This document shows positions 46,130-58,317 of a stretch of DNA of 64,000 nucleotides, one piece after another. Under the pieces are notes generated by a model. The model saw only the letters and a program-made list of their open reading frames with translations. It was not told where the DNA came from and did not search any database. Position 1 is the stretch's first letter; every line of letters starts with the position of its first letter. Source of the stretch: Ephydatia muelleri (Eukaryota > Porifera > Demospongiae > Spongillida > Spongillidae); assembly GCA_013339895.1 (NCBI GenBank), contig JABACO010000010.1, forward strand, positions 2,082,788-2,146,787, written 5' to 3'. A program made the position numbers and the translations under genes.

Positions 46130-47840
46130 TATTAACGAGTGCAATCTAAGCCCTTGTGAGCAAATATACAGAAACATGATTGGATTATTTGATGCTCCTG
46201 TGCTGCAGGGTTCCAGTTCAATGCTGACTGAAGGAGCTGTGATGGTGTAAAATGTGAAAGTATCTGTGGTGATCATTGAAGCATGCCACACTCCACAGAT
46301 ATTGATGAGTGCATAGATGCATCCTTGAACGACATTGTATTGTGACGCAATTCATTTGAATGCTTGAACACTAACAGTAGCTATTTGTGCACTGTCCTTA
46401 GCGCTGGATACCAGAATAGAACTGGACTAGCCAAGGTAAGAAATAATAGATACCTTCTTTAGTGTTAATTAAAACATATTAATTTCAGCAAATGTCCCTC
46501 CTGTGATAATGGGAAGTAGAATATCCTTCATAGTGCAAGTTAGCAAACCATCTGTGTATCAGTTCTCAGTGATATACAATGGGAACACCTATGCTTTTGG
46601 GCCCAGTTGGGATGGACAGTGGAACTCTTTAATTTTTACCAAGATATTCTTCTTCAACAAGTCAAGAATGTTTCATATGCTGTGGATCAACTAAATGCAA
46701 GTTCCAAACTGAGCATCCGGGTACTAATTTGTGCTTGGCTGAATAGACGGAATTGCACATTGAATGGATCAATTTATGTCTATGCTAAGAATGTGGTGCA
46801 TGAATGCTCTGAAGGTCTGTATATGGCATCTTTCATGGGACAAAATGAATGCAACTTTTAATGCTTGTGTTTGCCCCATGCAGTTATCAAATGAGTGCTT
46901 CAATTCGGAAGCATGCATTGCAACCTGCAAGACTGCACCAGCACCAATGGAAGTTACATCTGTTCTCACAGTCCTGGTTCTATACTACATGCAGATCTGA
47001 AGACTAGTGCAGGTTATTCCATAATTTAAATAGCTCTCAATGACTGAGTTGCCAATTTAGTACCACAACTGATACACTTTATGCCACCAATTATACGAGA
47101 TGCTATAGAGTTGCAGTTTATGCTGACATTACCCTTCCGCTTAGCCTGCAACTCTAAATACTGAAGCAGTAACAGTTGTTAGATATACTGTTGATTCTGC
47201 ATGGTCAAACTGCCATATACTGTACACTTTAATTTTTATGTATTTACTGGATCTATCAGTACTGCTCATACTGAGCCTCAAGGGAACAGTTGCTGCAATA
47301 TTGTTGCGCCTACTGCAGCTGTGATTGCAACTGTGGCAGTTGTGTTAGTGCTAATGACTATAAGGGGCCAAATTGGTTTCGTAAATGTGCTTAATATATT
47401 TCGCACCATCCATCCACTCTCAGAAAAACAATACGAAAGAAAGGAATGAACATGAAGAAATTGGAGCACATTTATGTTGACAATTAATATGACCAGTTTG
47501 GTGATATGAGAGGTGTTCACTTTTGTTTTCCAGAACCTCAGACTATGAACATGGTTAGCTCAGCAAATGAGACCACGACTTCTTGAAATACCAGTAAAGA
47601 TATCACCCACCATAGTGATGTCACAGTTCTGTAACTCTGACATTCAGATAGTGTGGTGTATAACTTGGCAGCAGTGATTATGGATAATTGCATGTATACA
47701 CGAAGTGTTCACTATAAGACTGAACTGTAACATTTATTATGTTGTACTAGCATATGTAACTGCCATAGATTCTACTTTTTGTATCTTTTTGGTGATGCTC
47801 ATATTTCTGTGTGCTACATGTAATAATCATGCTTTATGTT
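46130..47840 (+). pseudogene. old partial copy of the EGF gene 3' end
   Basis: Order: an EGF start (DINECNLSPCE, 46,132), a second (DIDECIDASL, 46,303), an exon of unknown fold (46,490-46,860: PPVIMGSRISFIVQVSKPSV, NGNTYAFGPSWDGQW), an EGF exon like 30,688 (NECFNSEACIATC, 46,887), a membrane helix (VAPTAAVIATVAVVLVLM, 47,310) and a tail (MKKLEHI-like, 47,455) ending near SDVTVL (47,634). Frame changes and stops in most parts. More diverged from copy A than copy B is, so it is the older duplicate. Confidence 0.8.
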
Positions 47841-47989
47841 TCAATGAATCATGAAAATTCTCTATCATGTCAAGAACCACAGACCTAATATAGAACTTTT
47901 AACACGTCTTGATTACTTGTTAGTGTTTGGTCCGATAGGGACTGCTGATAGACAATAAAATTAAAAATGTTGGTGGCATATTGAGTTGA

Positions 47990-49200
47990 ATGTCAATGGT
48001 TGTGCAGGAATCAAAGGTGAGTGTAAAAGGAAAATAATACATGTAAGTGTGTTGTGTGCAAAAGTGCTATTTTTAACAAAAAGGGATAAAGAGAATTGAA
48101 GCACCTGCACTGTGCAAAGGTATTTCTAATATGCCTCCATAATCCAGTGCATGATTGGCATGACTTAATTCATAAAAGACAGAATACTTGAGGAACCCTT
48201 GCAATGAAAGGACCATAAACCAAACTGCATTCCTGCTTCACATGAAATGCTCCACAGCTACAAGTTCCAACGCATAACTTTATGTTATACACAAGTGATA
48301 AAAAAACTTTTGTAACGAGAAAGTGTGTTGGATATGTAGGGTTACTGATATAAAAAGAAAAAGAACAAGGTTGATTGTTGGTTGACAGTTTGAAACAAGA
48401 TAAAACTTGGGATAGAATGCTGAAAGCCCTAACACTTTCGTGTTCCAGCACTGTATCACTGACATTAAAGTAGTTGTTAAACATAGTTAACGAAGCACGT
48501 AACGCTTCCCGCAGTCCAGCTGTGAACGTATGCGTTCCTCTTCTCTATGCTCATGCGTTATTAAGGTGCACTGCATTTACTGGATGCTTCACGTGGCGCG
48601 CACATTGCTTGAGTGCAAAACCAGGTTACCTGATCCACCAACCACTTCAAACCGTCGCTATCAGCACACCTGATAGCAAGATGCATAGTCAGAGGTCAGT
48701 TTTACACCCAACAAGCATAACTGAGATTTCACTGTTGGCCTGTATGTCCTAGCAGCCACATCCCTAGTGCATTCTGGAGTGTGAAAGGAAAATGATACGT
48801 GAGTGTGTTTGCGTACAAAAAATGGTATATTATTAAAACATATACTGTACAAAATAACTTCTAGCATGCCTTTTTAATCATTATGTGTTGCAATAGTACT
48901 AACTTAAATTTTGAGAAACCCTTGAGATGAAGGGACCATAATGCATAATAAATTCTTGCTGCACGTGAAGTGCTTCATGGCTACAGGTTTCCACAAGCAT
49001 ATAACTATAGCAAGTGATAAACAACTTATATCTCCCAAGCAATGTGTCGTATATGCAGGGTTGACTGATACAAAAAGTGTGGTACTTGGCTGACAAAATG
49101 CAACTTGAGGTTATAGAGTGAGCAACTCATCAGGCCAACCCAATAGAGTGCCAGGAGCCCTAACACTTTCTTTCCAGAACTCTATCATGCATAGGGCTAA
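47990..49200 (-). repeat. direct repeat pair of about 450 bases with a shared minus-strand reading pattern
   Basis: 47,990-48,470 and 48,775-49,195 are diverged copies. On the minus strand both encode a similar stretch: CSCGAFHVKQECSLVYGPFI and CSHEALHVQQEFIMHYGPFI. The protein is not recognised. Between them lies about 300 bases without similarity to either. Confidence 0.55.
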
Positions 49201-50022
49201 TAACACATCATCTTTATAACCCCAAGGGACACCTTGATTCAAACCTGTCAGACAACAATCAGCACTGTTTCTTTACCAATTGCATCAGTCAACCCTACAT
49301 CAAAATACAGTTTCTCGTTAGAAGCAACTGCATTAATGATGTGAGGATGCTTACTAATGCCCTTTTATGTGTGAGACTTGGAGCCATTGTCATAGTAGGG
49401 TTTTTGTATATTGCTAAGGTTTGAGAAAGGTGTGTAAAGGCATGCACGGGCATGTATACATTTTAAGAGCATTCATAGGTATTAAGGGTGACTATATGCC
49501 TTAGGCCGAGCATTAAACTTTTTTTAGTAACCTAAACACCAAGTTTCAGCTAAGAAAGTTCTATTTCAAACATTACTGCACACATACTCGAGAATAGTCT
49601 AAAAACCTTAAAAAATCTGAAAACCATTTGCCCACCTCACTCCTACAAGGCGAGACTGAGACTAGGGTTGGTGGGATGAGCCCTCATCTTACTGAACACA
49701 CCATCAACCAGTGGAAAATACTTATCCTCCATAGCTGGGTCGCAAGAGGCACCTGGGATGGCCTCGTTTCCTACTTACGACAAACTCCCTATTGCATGCC
49801 AATTGATATTGAAGGAAGGGGTAGGATGTACATGTATTGACATTATGTTGTTAAAACCATGTAAACCTTGCACAACGCTAGCATGGAGCATTGACCTTGC
49901 ATGCTTGCAATCCTGTGTTGGCATACTGATTGATTCATGATGAGAAGAGGGTGGTCATGCAGGCTATAACATCACTCCCAATCCAAGTTTTCATTTGCAA
50001 GAATGTTGACCTACCAAGCTAT
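49201..50022. other. intergenic, no gene seen
   Basis: No coding or repeat signal beyond low-complexity AT-rich text. Confidence 0.5.
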
Positions 50023-51156
50023 GTTGATATTCCAGTGTATACGTAGCCTCCTTATATCTCACTCTTTTCACCACTGAAGCAATTCAAGTTCAGGACTCTT
50101 CCAATACCATTGCCTTTCAGCAGCCCGTTCTATTTTCTGGCTATGCTTGATACTTTTCGCGTTCATCGGTACGTTTCTTTTCAGGCTTTGCTTGATACTT
50201 TTCGCGTTCAGAGGTCCTTCTCTTTTTAGGCTCTGCTCTCTGCTTGATATTACTTTGTTCAGAGGCCCGTGGTTCCGTATTCGTTAAATTAGATTACATC
50301 ACTTGCACTGCTCCTTGTCGTTTTCTTGTTTGGTAATGACAAAATTATCCTTGTGTCAGGAGTCCTGTCAGACACGAAAAGAGTTTAAATCTTATTCGGT
50401 CGTGGCTATAACACAACTGCCAATATATAATTTGATTACAATGGCGAGGATCAATTCTGAAGCTATTGGTGCAATTTTTCAAGTGTTCCTATCCCGAGTT
50501 ATGCGCGTGTGGTCAAGGAGAAGAAGGGAGCGAGAACGGGGCAGTACCCGCGACATAGAACAATGACGAGAATTCTCATTTTTGTTTTCTCGTTCGATTT
50601 ATACAACAACTATCTAAACGATCCTATCGTCAGAATTCTCGTTTGAGTGCTTTTAACGACATTCATAATCGGGGTCAAATTCCACAGCAAAAAAAGACCG
50701 CGAATCAAGCTTTGATTCATCAATTGATTTGTTATTCGGAATCACGCGCGAAATCAATGACTGATTTAACAGTTAAATCAATCGAAAATCTATTGAACAA
50801 TGACGTAGAAATCACGCAGTGTATTTATCAATTGATTTTCTTACGAATCAATTGTAGTATCCATTGTAAAATCCACAAAAATCACTTTGTGATTTTGCAT
50901 ACGATTTTAGTATAGAGAATCTCGTGTAGAATCAAACGCACGATTTCATAAATGATTTCACAAATGATTACATGATCACAATCGAAGTTAAACAATATAC
51001 AAATACAAAGAGAAAAAAATCAGTCTGTGTCGGAGTTGCTTGAAGTAGCAGCGCCTGCTGCAGTGAGTTCTGGCCTGTGAGCAATCTCATGCTCATGGCT
51101 ATGGCTAGTTCCAGCTCCAACACCACGTACACGAGACGCTCTTGCCACTTCAAGGC

Positions 51157-52117
51157 TCAGCAGCCTTTTCTTTTGATAAACTGTACGTTCTTCTTCTTCT
51201 TCATCATCCGAGCCGGCGCCAAGGTTTCTGGTAGCGGCACTGTTGGTACCGCCGCACGGACCTTTTTAATTGACTCAATGTCCTTGGCGTCGACCTCCCC
51301 AGCTTCAATCGCATCTTTCACGGCTTTGTCACGCGCAAACTGATCCGAGCAGATATTTGCTGCATGAATATATATACGTGTAAGTAGAAGTGGTGATATT
51401 GACTTACTAGAATTAATCTACTTCGCTTGAGTGCCAGCCGCCTTTTCTTCGTTTTCTCCGCATTACCTTTAGTAAGGACAGTGTTTCTCCTCGAAGCATA
51501 GTAGTCCTATCATTAAATGAGAGATAATTAAAGGAGGCAGTACCAGTACATACATGTACGAAAAAGATGGGCCCCACCTTCAATCTCTTTCGTATTAGTT
51601 GTTCTTGTGGGACTGGTATCTTATTAAACTTCAGATTACCAACAAGAGACGATACGAGCTGTGCTTTTAAGTCTTCACTCAGATCACTCCACTTCTTCTC
51701 TATCAGTGGGAGTTGGTCTGAATACTGATGCATCACGTCTTGGAGAGTTGCCTATGTACATCAGTATAGATGCATACATTGTAGAAAAGCCGGTACATCG
51801 AATCAACACATACCAGTGGAATCACTGCCTTTGCGCCTGTACATTCGGCGCCTTTTGATGCACCATCACTACCTACATGTAGCAATACGTGCATTCAAAT
51901 ATATATGCATGTCTTTTTAATAATCCTTACGATCTTCATTTTGCAATGTACCATGGCTCAAAGAAATCTGTGCCAATCGCTCTTCTAGTACATCAATCCG
52001 CTCTACTGCCTTCTCGAGTTCAATTATTCGTTCTTCCATTTGACGTACTTTGGTACGAAGGGACTTCACGTCATCAGATGTTTGCCCACCGCTATGCTTT
52101 TGAGCTTGAGAAGCCAT
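51157..52117 (-). CDS. CACTA-1 accessory protein, coiled coil, spliced
   Basis: Minus strand exons: 52,117 down to about 51,930 (MASQAQKHSGGQTSDDVKSL, then a heptad-rich KVRQMEERIIELEKAVERI: coiled coil), about 51,870-51,815 (SDGASKGAECTGAKAVIPL), about 51,750-51,580 (ATLQDVMHQYSDQLPLIEKK, LIRKRLK), about 51,512-51,472 (DRTTMLRGETLSLLK), and about 51,355-51,157 (ICSDQFARDKAVKDAIEAGE). Splice borders are GT/AG and no stop was seen in the frame followed, although not every joint was phase-checked. By position it could be the functional counterpart of plant TnpA (a subterminal-repeat binder); that is inference. No known domain recognised. Confidence 0.6.
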
Positions 52118-52206
52118 CGTGACCAAAATGTGATAACACGTGAAAATTGGTGTGCAAAAAATAGAACGAATAGCTATTAAATTTTTTTTGTTTACGTACG
52201 CATCCC

Positions 52207-53901
52207 ATGTCTTCAGGCTCAAGTAAAAATACAGTGCTATATGCCTGTGATTGTGCAAGTTGCAAGGGGACATTGTTTTATTGTTACGCTACCGTTCGAA
52301 GACACCGCTCAATATTCGGGGTCGCACAAGCAGGTCTACGCAAAGAAGACCTAGGGGTATCGGGCAGCACAAGAGAAGCTTCAGTTGCTGGTGACGTGGG
52401 TTTTGTTTGTGGTCTGTGGGATTTGTTTGAGAATGATACATGTATTCATTAGATTCACAAGCATTTCACGACATGTAACCAACCTTGTATTCATAGTTTG
52501 GAATGCCATTCATGATCATGTATGTTTTAAAATCATGTTGTCAGGAACATGTCATAAGGATAATGGTTGCACTTGTGTTGGATTGTTAACAACATCCTAA
52601 AGGGCAAAAAAAATTGCACCTATTCTCTAAAGCTCTTTTATGGAGTATTAATTTTGTTTTGTAGATGAGATTATGTATGCATTGGGACTAATATAGTAAC
52701 GTGGAAGAATTTTTGGATAATGACCTAAATAACAGTAACTGTTTTAAACATCTTTGTCCTCTCTTTCTTTTAGAAGATCAGTCTTCTGACATTGAGGCAT
52801 CATCATCTGATGATGAAAAAGCCGCCGCAACGACATTGGATACATCTACCGACGATGTGCTGTCATCTGATAATGATGAGATGCATGCACTTAATGATCA
52901 AATGACAACTCAGGCAGTAATAGATGAAATGATGACAGCTTACCAATCAATGCTGTTACTCTGTCAAATTGTTCAGTTTATTTCACAACCTATCATTACT
53001 AATGAAGAAATTGCAACATTGTACAAATTGATTCACAACCATCATAAGTCCTACAAAGCTGCTCATGGACAATGGGAAGTGTCAATAAATTATCACTTGG
53101 CATTACACATTCCAGATGTAATAGCAGACTTCGGACCTCCTCATGGTTATTGGTGTTTTGGATATGAACGCATAAATGGATTTCTGGATTTCCAAACAGC
53201 AAAGTAAACATTGAGCCACAAATTATGAATAGAATGTTGCTACAATTTTCATATGCTAGTTCTACTCTACATGTAATTCCATCATCATCAGATGTGCCTA
53301 AGAGCTTGAGAAGTGTTACAGCGATAGAATCTCCAGTTGCCTATTGCATAAGGCACTTAAACTCCATACTTCAAGACCCCCCAGATTTGCGCTTTGCATT
53401 TCAGAGAAAGATTGATCAAGGCAATGTTGTTGATTGGCCCATTGAGTTGTTACATCCCACTAAATGCAACCTGAAGATTGACAGAATGTTTTATGAAGAA
53501 CTACATATGATGCAGAAGTACATATACATCCTAGGATGGATGTCAATGATCATGTGTACTCTTCAGAGTTTAACTCCACTGATAGAGGATCGATTGTTAA
53601 AGCAATGTTTGTACTTAAAGAAAATAATGAACTGCATCCATACTATGGTTGCATTCTCCAAATCTGCATCACATTGAGACATGACGGTCAGCAAGAAGAA
53701 ATACGGGAATGTATATTGTCATATGTCAAATGGGTGTCTTTTAAATCACCTGAGCTAGATAAATTAAGTGGACTTTACATGGTTAGTAATAAGTTTTATG
53801 AACAGGATAAAATCATTAGTCCCAGGAGATTTGCAGGTCGTTGTGTTCTAGCTCAAGCAGGAAAAGGGACATCCTTTTATGTTGTTGAACTTCAACGATA
53901 G
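52207..53901 (+). pseudogene. CACTA-1 transposase, missing its catalytic core
   Basis: The N-terminal exon (52,207-52,400) has a Cys/His pattern (YACDCASCKGTLFYC, then TVRRHRSIFG). A Ser/Asp-rich linker follows (52,780-52,900), then the C-terminal DUF4218-like region (HLALHIPDVIADFGPPHGYW, FGYERINGFL, 53,095-53,185; IEPQIMNRMLLQFSY; NDHVYSSEFNSTDRG, 53,543; ISPRRFAGRCVLAQAGKGT, 53,817). The transposase domain expected between linker and DUF4218 is absent. There are frame changes near 53,195 and 53,530. Confidence 0.8.
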
Positions 53902-54529
53902 CCTGTATCTAATGTATTAATCATTTTGTTTATGTGCATGCAAGTGTATACATTATTATATCAGTTGATGTCTTCTCAATTAACAAGCTAGGGATCTATA
54001 TATAACCAATCACATTTTGAGCATATGGCGCTCTGCTATCAATTGCTAATCCATATCCATTTACTACAGTAGGCCTACTTTCAGAAGGTGCAATGTACGC
54101 CAAAGAAATTCCAAAGGATGTAAAAAATCAATTGAAACATCACGTATAAAATCAAAACAGGATTCATCAATTGATTCGGATTCACTTGGAAAATCAATAA
54201 CTGATTTGTGTATCATTGCAAAATCATTACGTGATTTTTAATCAATTGAAGAATCATAGCGTGATTTCCCAATGTGAGAATCAATTGCAAATCACAAGCG
54301 ACAACTGCGAAATCACTTATGAAATCAAAAATTGATTCGCGGTCTTTTTTTGCTGTGTTCTATATGACGGAAGTTCCGATATTTGCACTGCAATCCCATT
54401 CAGGTAGAGTGTATGATCATTGCTTATCAAATGTGTAGCGGACAGGAAAACCCAAATCAAATTTTGGTCTAGTTTTGTATGCATTGCAAGGTTGTGTGTA
54501 ATCTCTGTCGACTATTTGTGAACACTGGT

Positions 54530-54790
54530 GGGATCGTTTCCGCGAAAAGGGACCTAACGCATGTTGTGTTTTTTTTCAAAATTTCAAAGTTTTATTTTAA
54601 TATTCTAGAAGTCTGAAATGTCCTCTACACATTGTTTCTTACACACCGAGAATCGGAGTATCTGTCTGAAGTTTTAAGGCTCTGAATTTTTAGTTAGCCA
54701 CACATTTCAACGCAGGCGTTAGATTTTGTTTGCGCGTACTGGAAATTTTATAATGTATGCGTTAGGTCCCTTTTCCGCGATAACGATCCC
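54530..54790. mobile_element. GGGATCG MITE, copy 2
   Basis: Ends GGGATCGTTTCCGCGAAAAG and complement. Absent from the matching place in copy A (around 30,600), so it inserted after the segmental duplication. Confidence 0.9.
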
Positions 54791-54857
54791 ATACATTGGA
54801 TTGAAGCTAGCTCTTCTATTGAATATGTAATAAATGCAATCGCTTCTGTTTTCTGCG

Positions 54858-55978
54858 TGCAGATATTAATTAATGAGTGCTCGAATTCGGAAGCATGCAG
54901 CCTGCATATCTGCACCAACACCAATGGAAGTTACATCTGCGCTTGCAGTCCTGAGTTTATACTAAGTGCTGACATGAAGACTTGTGTAGGATATTCATAA
55001 TAATAGCTCTGTCAGAAGCTATACATTTGTAATGCCAATTATACAAAGACACTATGGAGGTGCTGTTAACACTGCAGTTACCCTTCCTTACTCTAAAACC
55101 CACCCTGCAACTCTAAATGCTGTGGCAGTCACAATTGCTGGACACATTGTTCATTTTGTATGGTCAAACCGCCAATATAGTGTACATTTTAGATGCGCCT
55201 TATGTTTTCCATATACTCAGTTCAAACAAACTAAATTTATCAGTACAGTTCAAGACGTTTTAGAAGCGTATTGCATCAGTGACAGATGTTGAAGCTATCC
55301 GGCCACACAGCGTACCGTTTTGTTATGTGTAAATGTGCACTGTTGCTTTGCAGATGGGCTATAAATGCGCAGTACATAGTGACAATCAGGAGTATCACAA
55401 ACATTGCTGTTGGGATCCTAGCCATACTGCAGGTACAGACGTCCAACACTGTGCTAAGTGCCACAGTTGTTACACAGGTGTTCCCAGTAAGTTATTTAAT
55501 GGTTAACTTGATAAGATCTCTAATACATTTATCAGGAAAGCAATAAGACATTGGCTATGGATGGCTTTATCATTGTCATTGTTGCACCATACTCTGAGCC
55601 AGCATCCCAATTGAGCCTCGAGGGAACAGTTGCAGTCATTGTTGTGCCTACAGTGGTTGTGTCAGTGATTGTGGCAGTTGTGTTGGTGCTGCTGTTCATA
55701 TGTTACTGCAAGTAAGTGGACCAATTTGTTTTGTAAATGCATGTGCTTGATATTATTTTACACCATCTGCTCTCAGAAATAATGGGAGAAATAATAATGC
55801 AGATTTGAAGTACAATGTAGCCCCAGCAGAAGGAATGACTATGAAGAAATTGGTTATTGACAATGAATATGCTACTACACAAGATGACCATGAAAAGTGT
55901 TGATATTGCTTTTCAAGAGCCACACACAAGCACAGCAAACAACACCCTGGCTACCCTAAGTGATGTCACAGTTCTGTA
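54858..55978 (+). pseudogene. copy B of the EGF gene 3' end
   Basis: Same exon order as 30,688-31,846: EGF ([20 protein letters not shown]), [50 protein letters not shown], a membrane exon (55,536-55,711: VVPTVVVSVIVAVVLVLLF) in frame here, and a shortened tail ([17 protein letters not shown]) that soon stops. The EGF exon has four extra bases (a repeated ATTA) that bring a stop. No EGF array lies upstream. Confidence 0.85.
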
Positions 55979-56324
55979 ACTCTGACTCTCAGATAGTGTG
56001 GTATAGAACCTGGCAGCTTGGCAGAAGTAAATACAGATAATTACATAAACAGATGTTGACCTGTACAATTCATTTCCTTATGTTATGCCAGTAAGTGTAG
56101 CTGACATAGTTTTCGCTTTTATAGCTTTTTTGGCCATGTTCCTATTTTGATTTTTTATTTGTGTCAAAACTAATATTATAAATGAATGAGAATGATCAAT
56201 TTACCTGATACAACACCACTCTTCCGTGTATAGAGTCTGCTGTTAGCAGAGCCAAGAATTCAACTGCCTCTGTACATCGTATGAATGCACACCACAATGA
56301 ACGGCATACTCTAGTGTGTCTGCC

Positions 56325-57000
56325 ACCTCAACAAAGCATTGGTCAGGTTACCTCATCAGTGTGTAGCTGGGAAGTGTGGGGGCAGCGCTGCAGGCACAAC
56401 CTGCTTCGAACTGCATTGCACAACACATTCCACCATGAGACTTTATCATCTTACCTAGAAGCCGGTTGGATGCGACTTGGGAGTGTACAAACTGAGAACT
56501 AGACCAACCAATATATTAGTGAGCAACTGAGATGGCAATGCCTCTGCTGTATTTGACATCACTGTGACATCCCCTCTTAATTCTTCTTCAGTTGTGGAAG
56601 TGGGCATGCAGCTGCAGAGATGAGGACAAGAATGATACTAAAAGCACTGAATGAATTAGGCTGGCTTGCCAGTAGAATCGTGGCCTGGGACCTGAGGTCC
56701 GTCCAATTCCTTTCTCGTGTGGCATAATGCCTGCATGGCTGTTCAAAGCAATGGATCAAGGCAAAGGACCTACCAGTTTATATAGTCAACTTTAATATAG
56801 CTCTGATCAGAATTTATGACACGTGCATAACAAATAAGCACAGCAGTTAACAAACCTGAGCAAGAGCATACACCCGTGCCAAGCACTCGTACAACCAGTC
56901 TTGAGAATGAGGGCCAACAGCGTTAAACGGTGTCAGACACCTGCCTTGATGATTTTGTACCAAATGAGAATTACTGTAAATTCATTGGGGCTTCAGTTTC
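56325..57000 (+). mobile_element. LINE 3' fragment
   Basis: An insertion relative to copy A. Near 56,390 it encodes RCRHNLLRTALHNTFHHETL and SYLEAGWMRLGS, matching the RHNRLRD module of the LINE at 1-2,198. The rest has lost its frame. Borders come from the copy A comparison and are approximate. Confidence 0.6.
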
Positions 57001-57246
57001 ATTGGGGCTTCAGTTATGTGGCCCAGCGGCTTGGAAGGTATTTATCTAAATGATAAGTTTATTCGTGAGAACAAATCCTGGTCTCAACAATCCGACCGAA
57101 CGCGGTAATTGGGACACGCCCAACTACGAGGGAAGCACAGACACTAAGTGAGGTACAGCACAAATCTGAAGCAGCATTCATAGCGATAAATGAGAATTAA
57201 AATTACGCTGAATCACAAAAGAAAAAAAAGAAACAAGAAAAAAGTT

Positions 57247-57487
57247 GGATCGTTTCAGCAAAAAGGGACCTAACGCATGTTTTTTTCAAGATTTCAAATA
57301 CTAGAAGTCTGAAATGTCCTCCTCTACACATTGCTTCTTACGCACTGAGAATCTAAATATCTGTCATGGAGTTGTAAGACCTGTCTTTTTAATCAGCCAC
57401 ACATTTCAACGCAAGCGTTCATTTCTATTGCCCGTTCTGGAAATTTTATAATGTATGCGCTAGGTCCCTTTTCGCGGAAACGATCCC
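57247..57487. mobile_element. GGGATCG MITE, copy 3
   Basis: Most diverged copy; the left end has lost one G and the Cs are partly changed. Same inner phrases (GAAATGTCCTCCTCTACACA). Confidence 0.85.
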
Positions 57488-58317
57488 AGATAGTTTATTA
57501 AAAAATAAATATTTAATAATGCACTTTTGATTTGCCGGCCTCTCAGGCGACCTGACACGCCAAGCTTTACCAACCGGACCACGGCATGACTTTCGGCTGC
57601 CCTGCTTCATCGTGACACAAATATCCGCCGTTAATATTGGCAATGAATGGAATCAGGTTCATATTTATGTTGTGACTCATTAATTATCCGTGAAATTGCA
57701 AGGGGCTGATCTTGTTTTCTGCGAAAAATATTTTCAAGTTACGCACTACACTTCACTAACAAGGCTGTACGTTGGAGTGGAATGTAGCATTCATGACACT
57801 GATCAGCATATTGACACGTTTGTGGATTGATTTGGCCCGCTAGACTGGTGGATCCGATTGGCTCATTGGCCGTGAGAAGTATCCCAGTGTTTGCATGTTA
57901 GTGCACGGCATAGTCCACAGCAAGAACCACGAGACGTGTCGCCACAACGGCAAAGCGCAGTGGGTGCTCGAGGTGAAAGCCCAGACCTACTGAGAGCGGG
58001 TCGCAAAAGACAACGTGAACCGTCAGGGGAGCTGATCATGCAAATCGATCACAGATGATCCGGACTGAAAAGCAGGTCCAAAAATTTCATCCGTGGTTCT
58101 CTGTGCACCATATGGATGCCCATATACGGTATGTGATTATTCTTACATGTACGACTGAAATTTATAGCATGCTAACAGTGAAATGAATACAATAAACAGA
58201 GGTTTTCTGTCATTTGGATGGTGCTGAAGGTAGGGCTTTGTTGCTTTAAAAAAAAAAGTTGTTTATGACAAGATGTGCAAACCCATGTGCAAACAAGAGG
58301 CATACCACTGCTTGCAG
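57488..58317. other. spacer downstream of the PAW-C2 gene
   Basis: No gene recognised. It presumably includes the 3' UTR of the minus-strand gene. Confidence 0.5.

Larger units (their letters stand above)
50683..54357. mobile_element. CACTA-like DNA transposon with two genes (CACTA-1)
   Basis: Terminal inverted repeats CACAGCAAAAAAAGACCGCG at both ends, a 3-base target duplication TTC (50,680-50,682 and 54,358-54,360), and long subterminal regions (50,700-50,960 and 54,120-54,350) packed with GATT/AATC motifs (ATCAATTGATT). The empty site is visible in copy A at about 30,340. It carries a plus-strand transposase remnant and a minus-strand coiled-coil gene, divergent from a shared spacer (52,118-52,206). 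The catalytic core is missing, so it is an internally deleted element. Confidence 0.9.
50023..57217 (+). repeat. segmental duplication, copy B
   Basis: Matches copy A (27,798-36,123). Insertions only here: CACTA-1 (50,683-54,357), the GGGATCG MITE (54,530-54,790) and a LINE fragment (about 56,325-57,000). Confidence 0.85.

Noticed and set aside
57446-57643. Minus ORF with KQGSRKSCRGPVGKAWRVRS
   Set aside because: Overlaps the MITE end, has no family pattern and no neighbouring exons.
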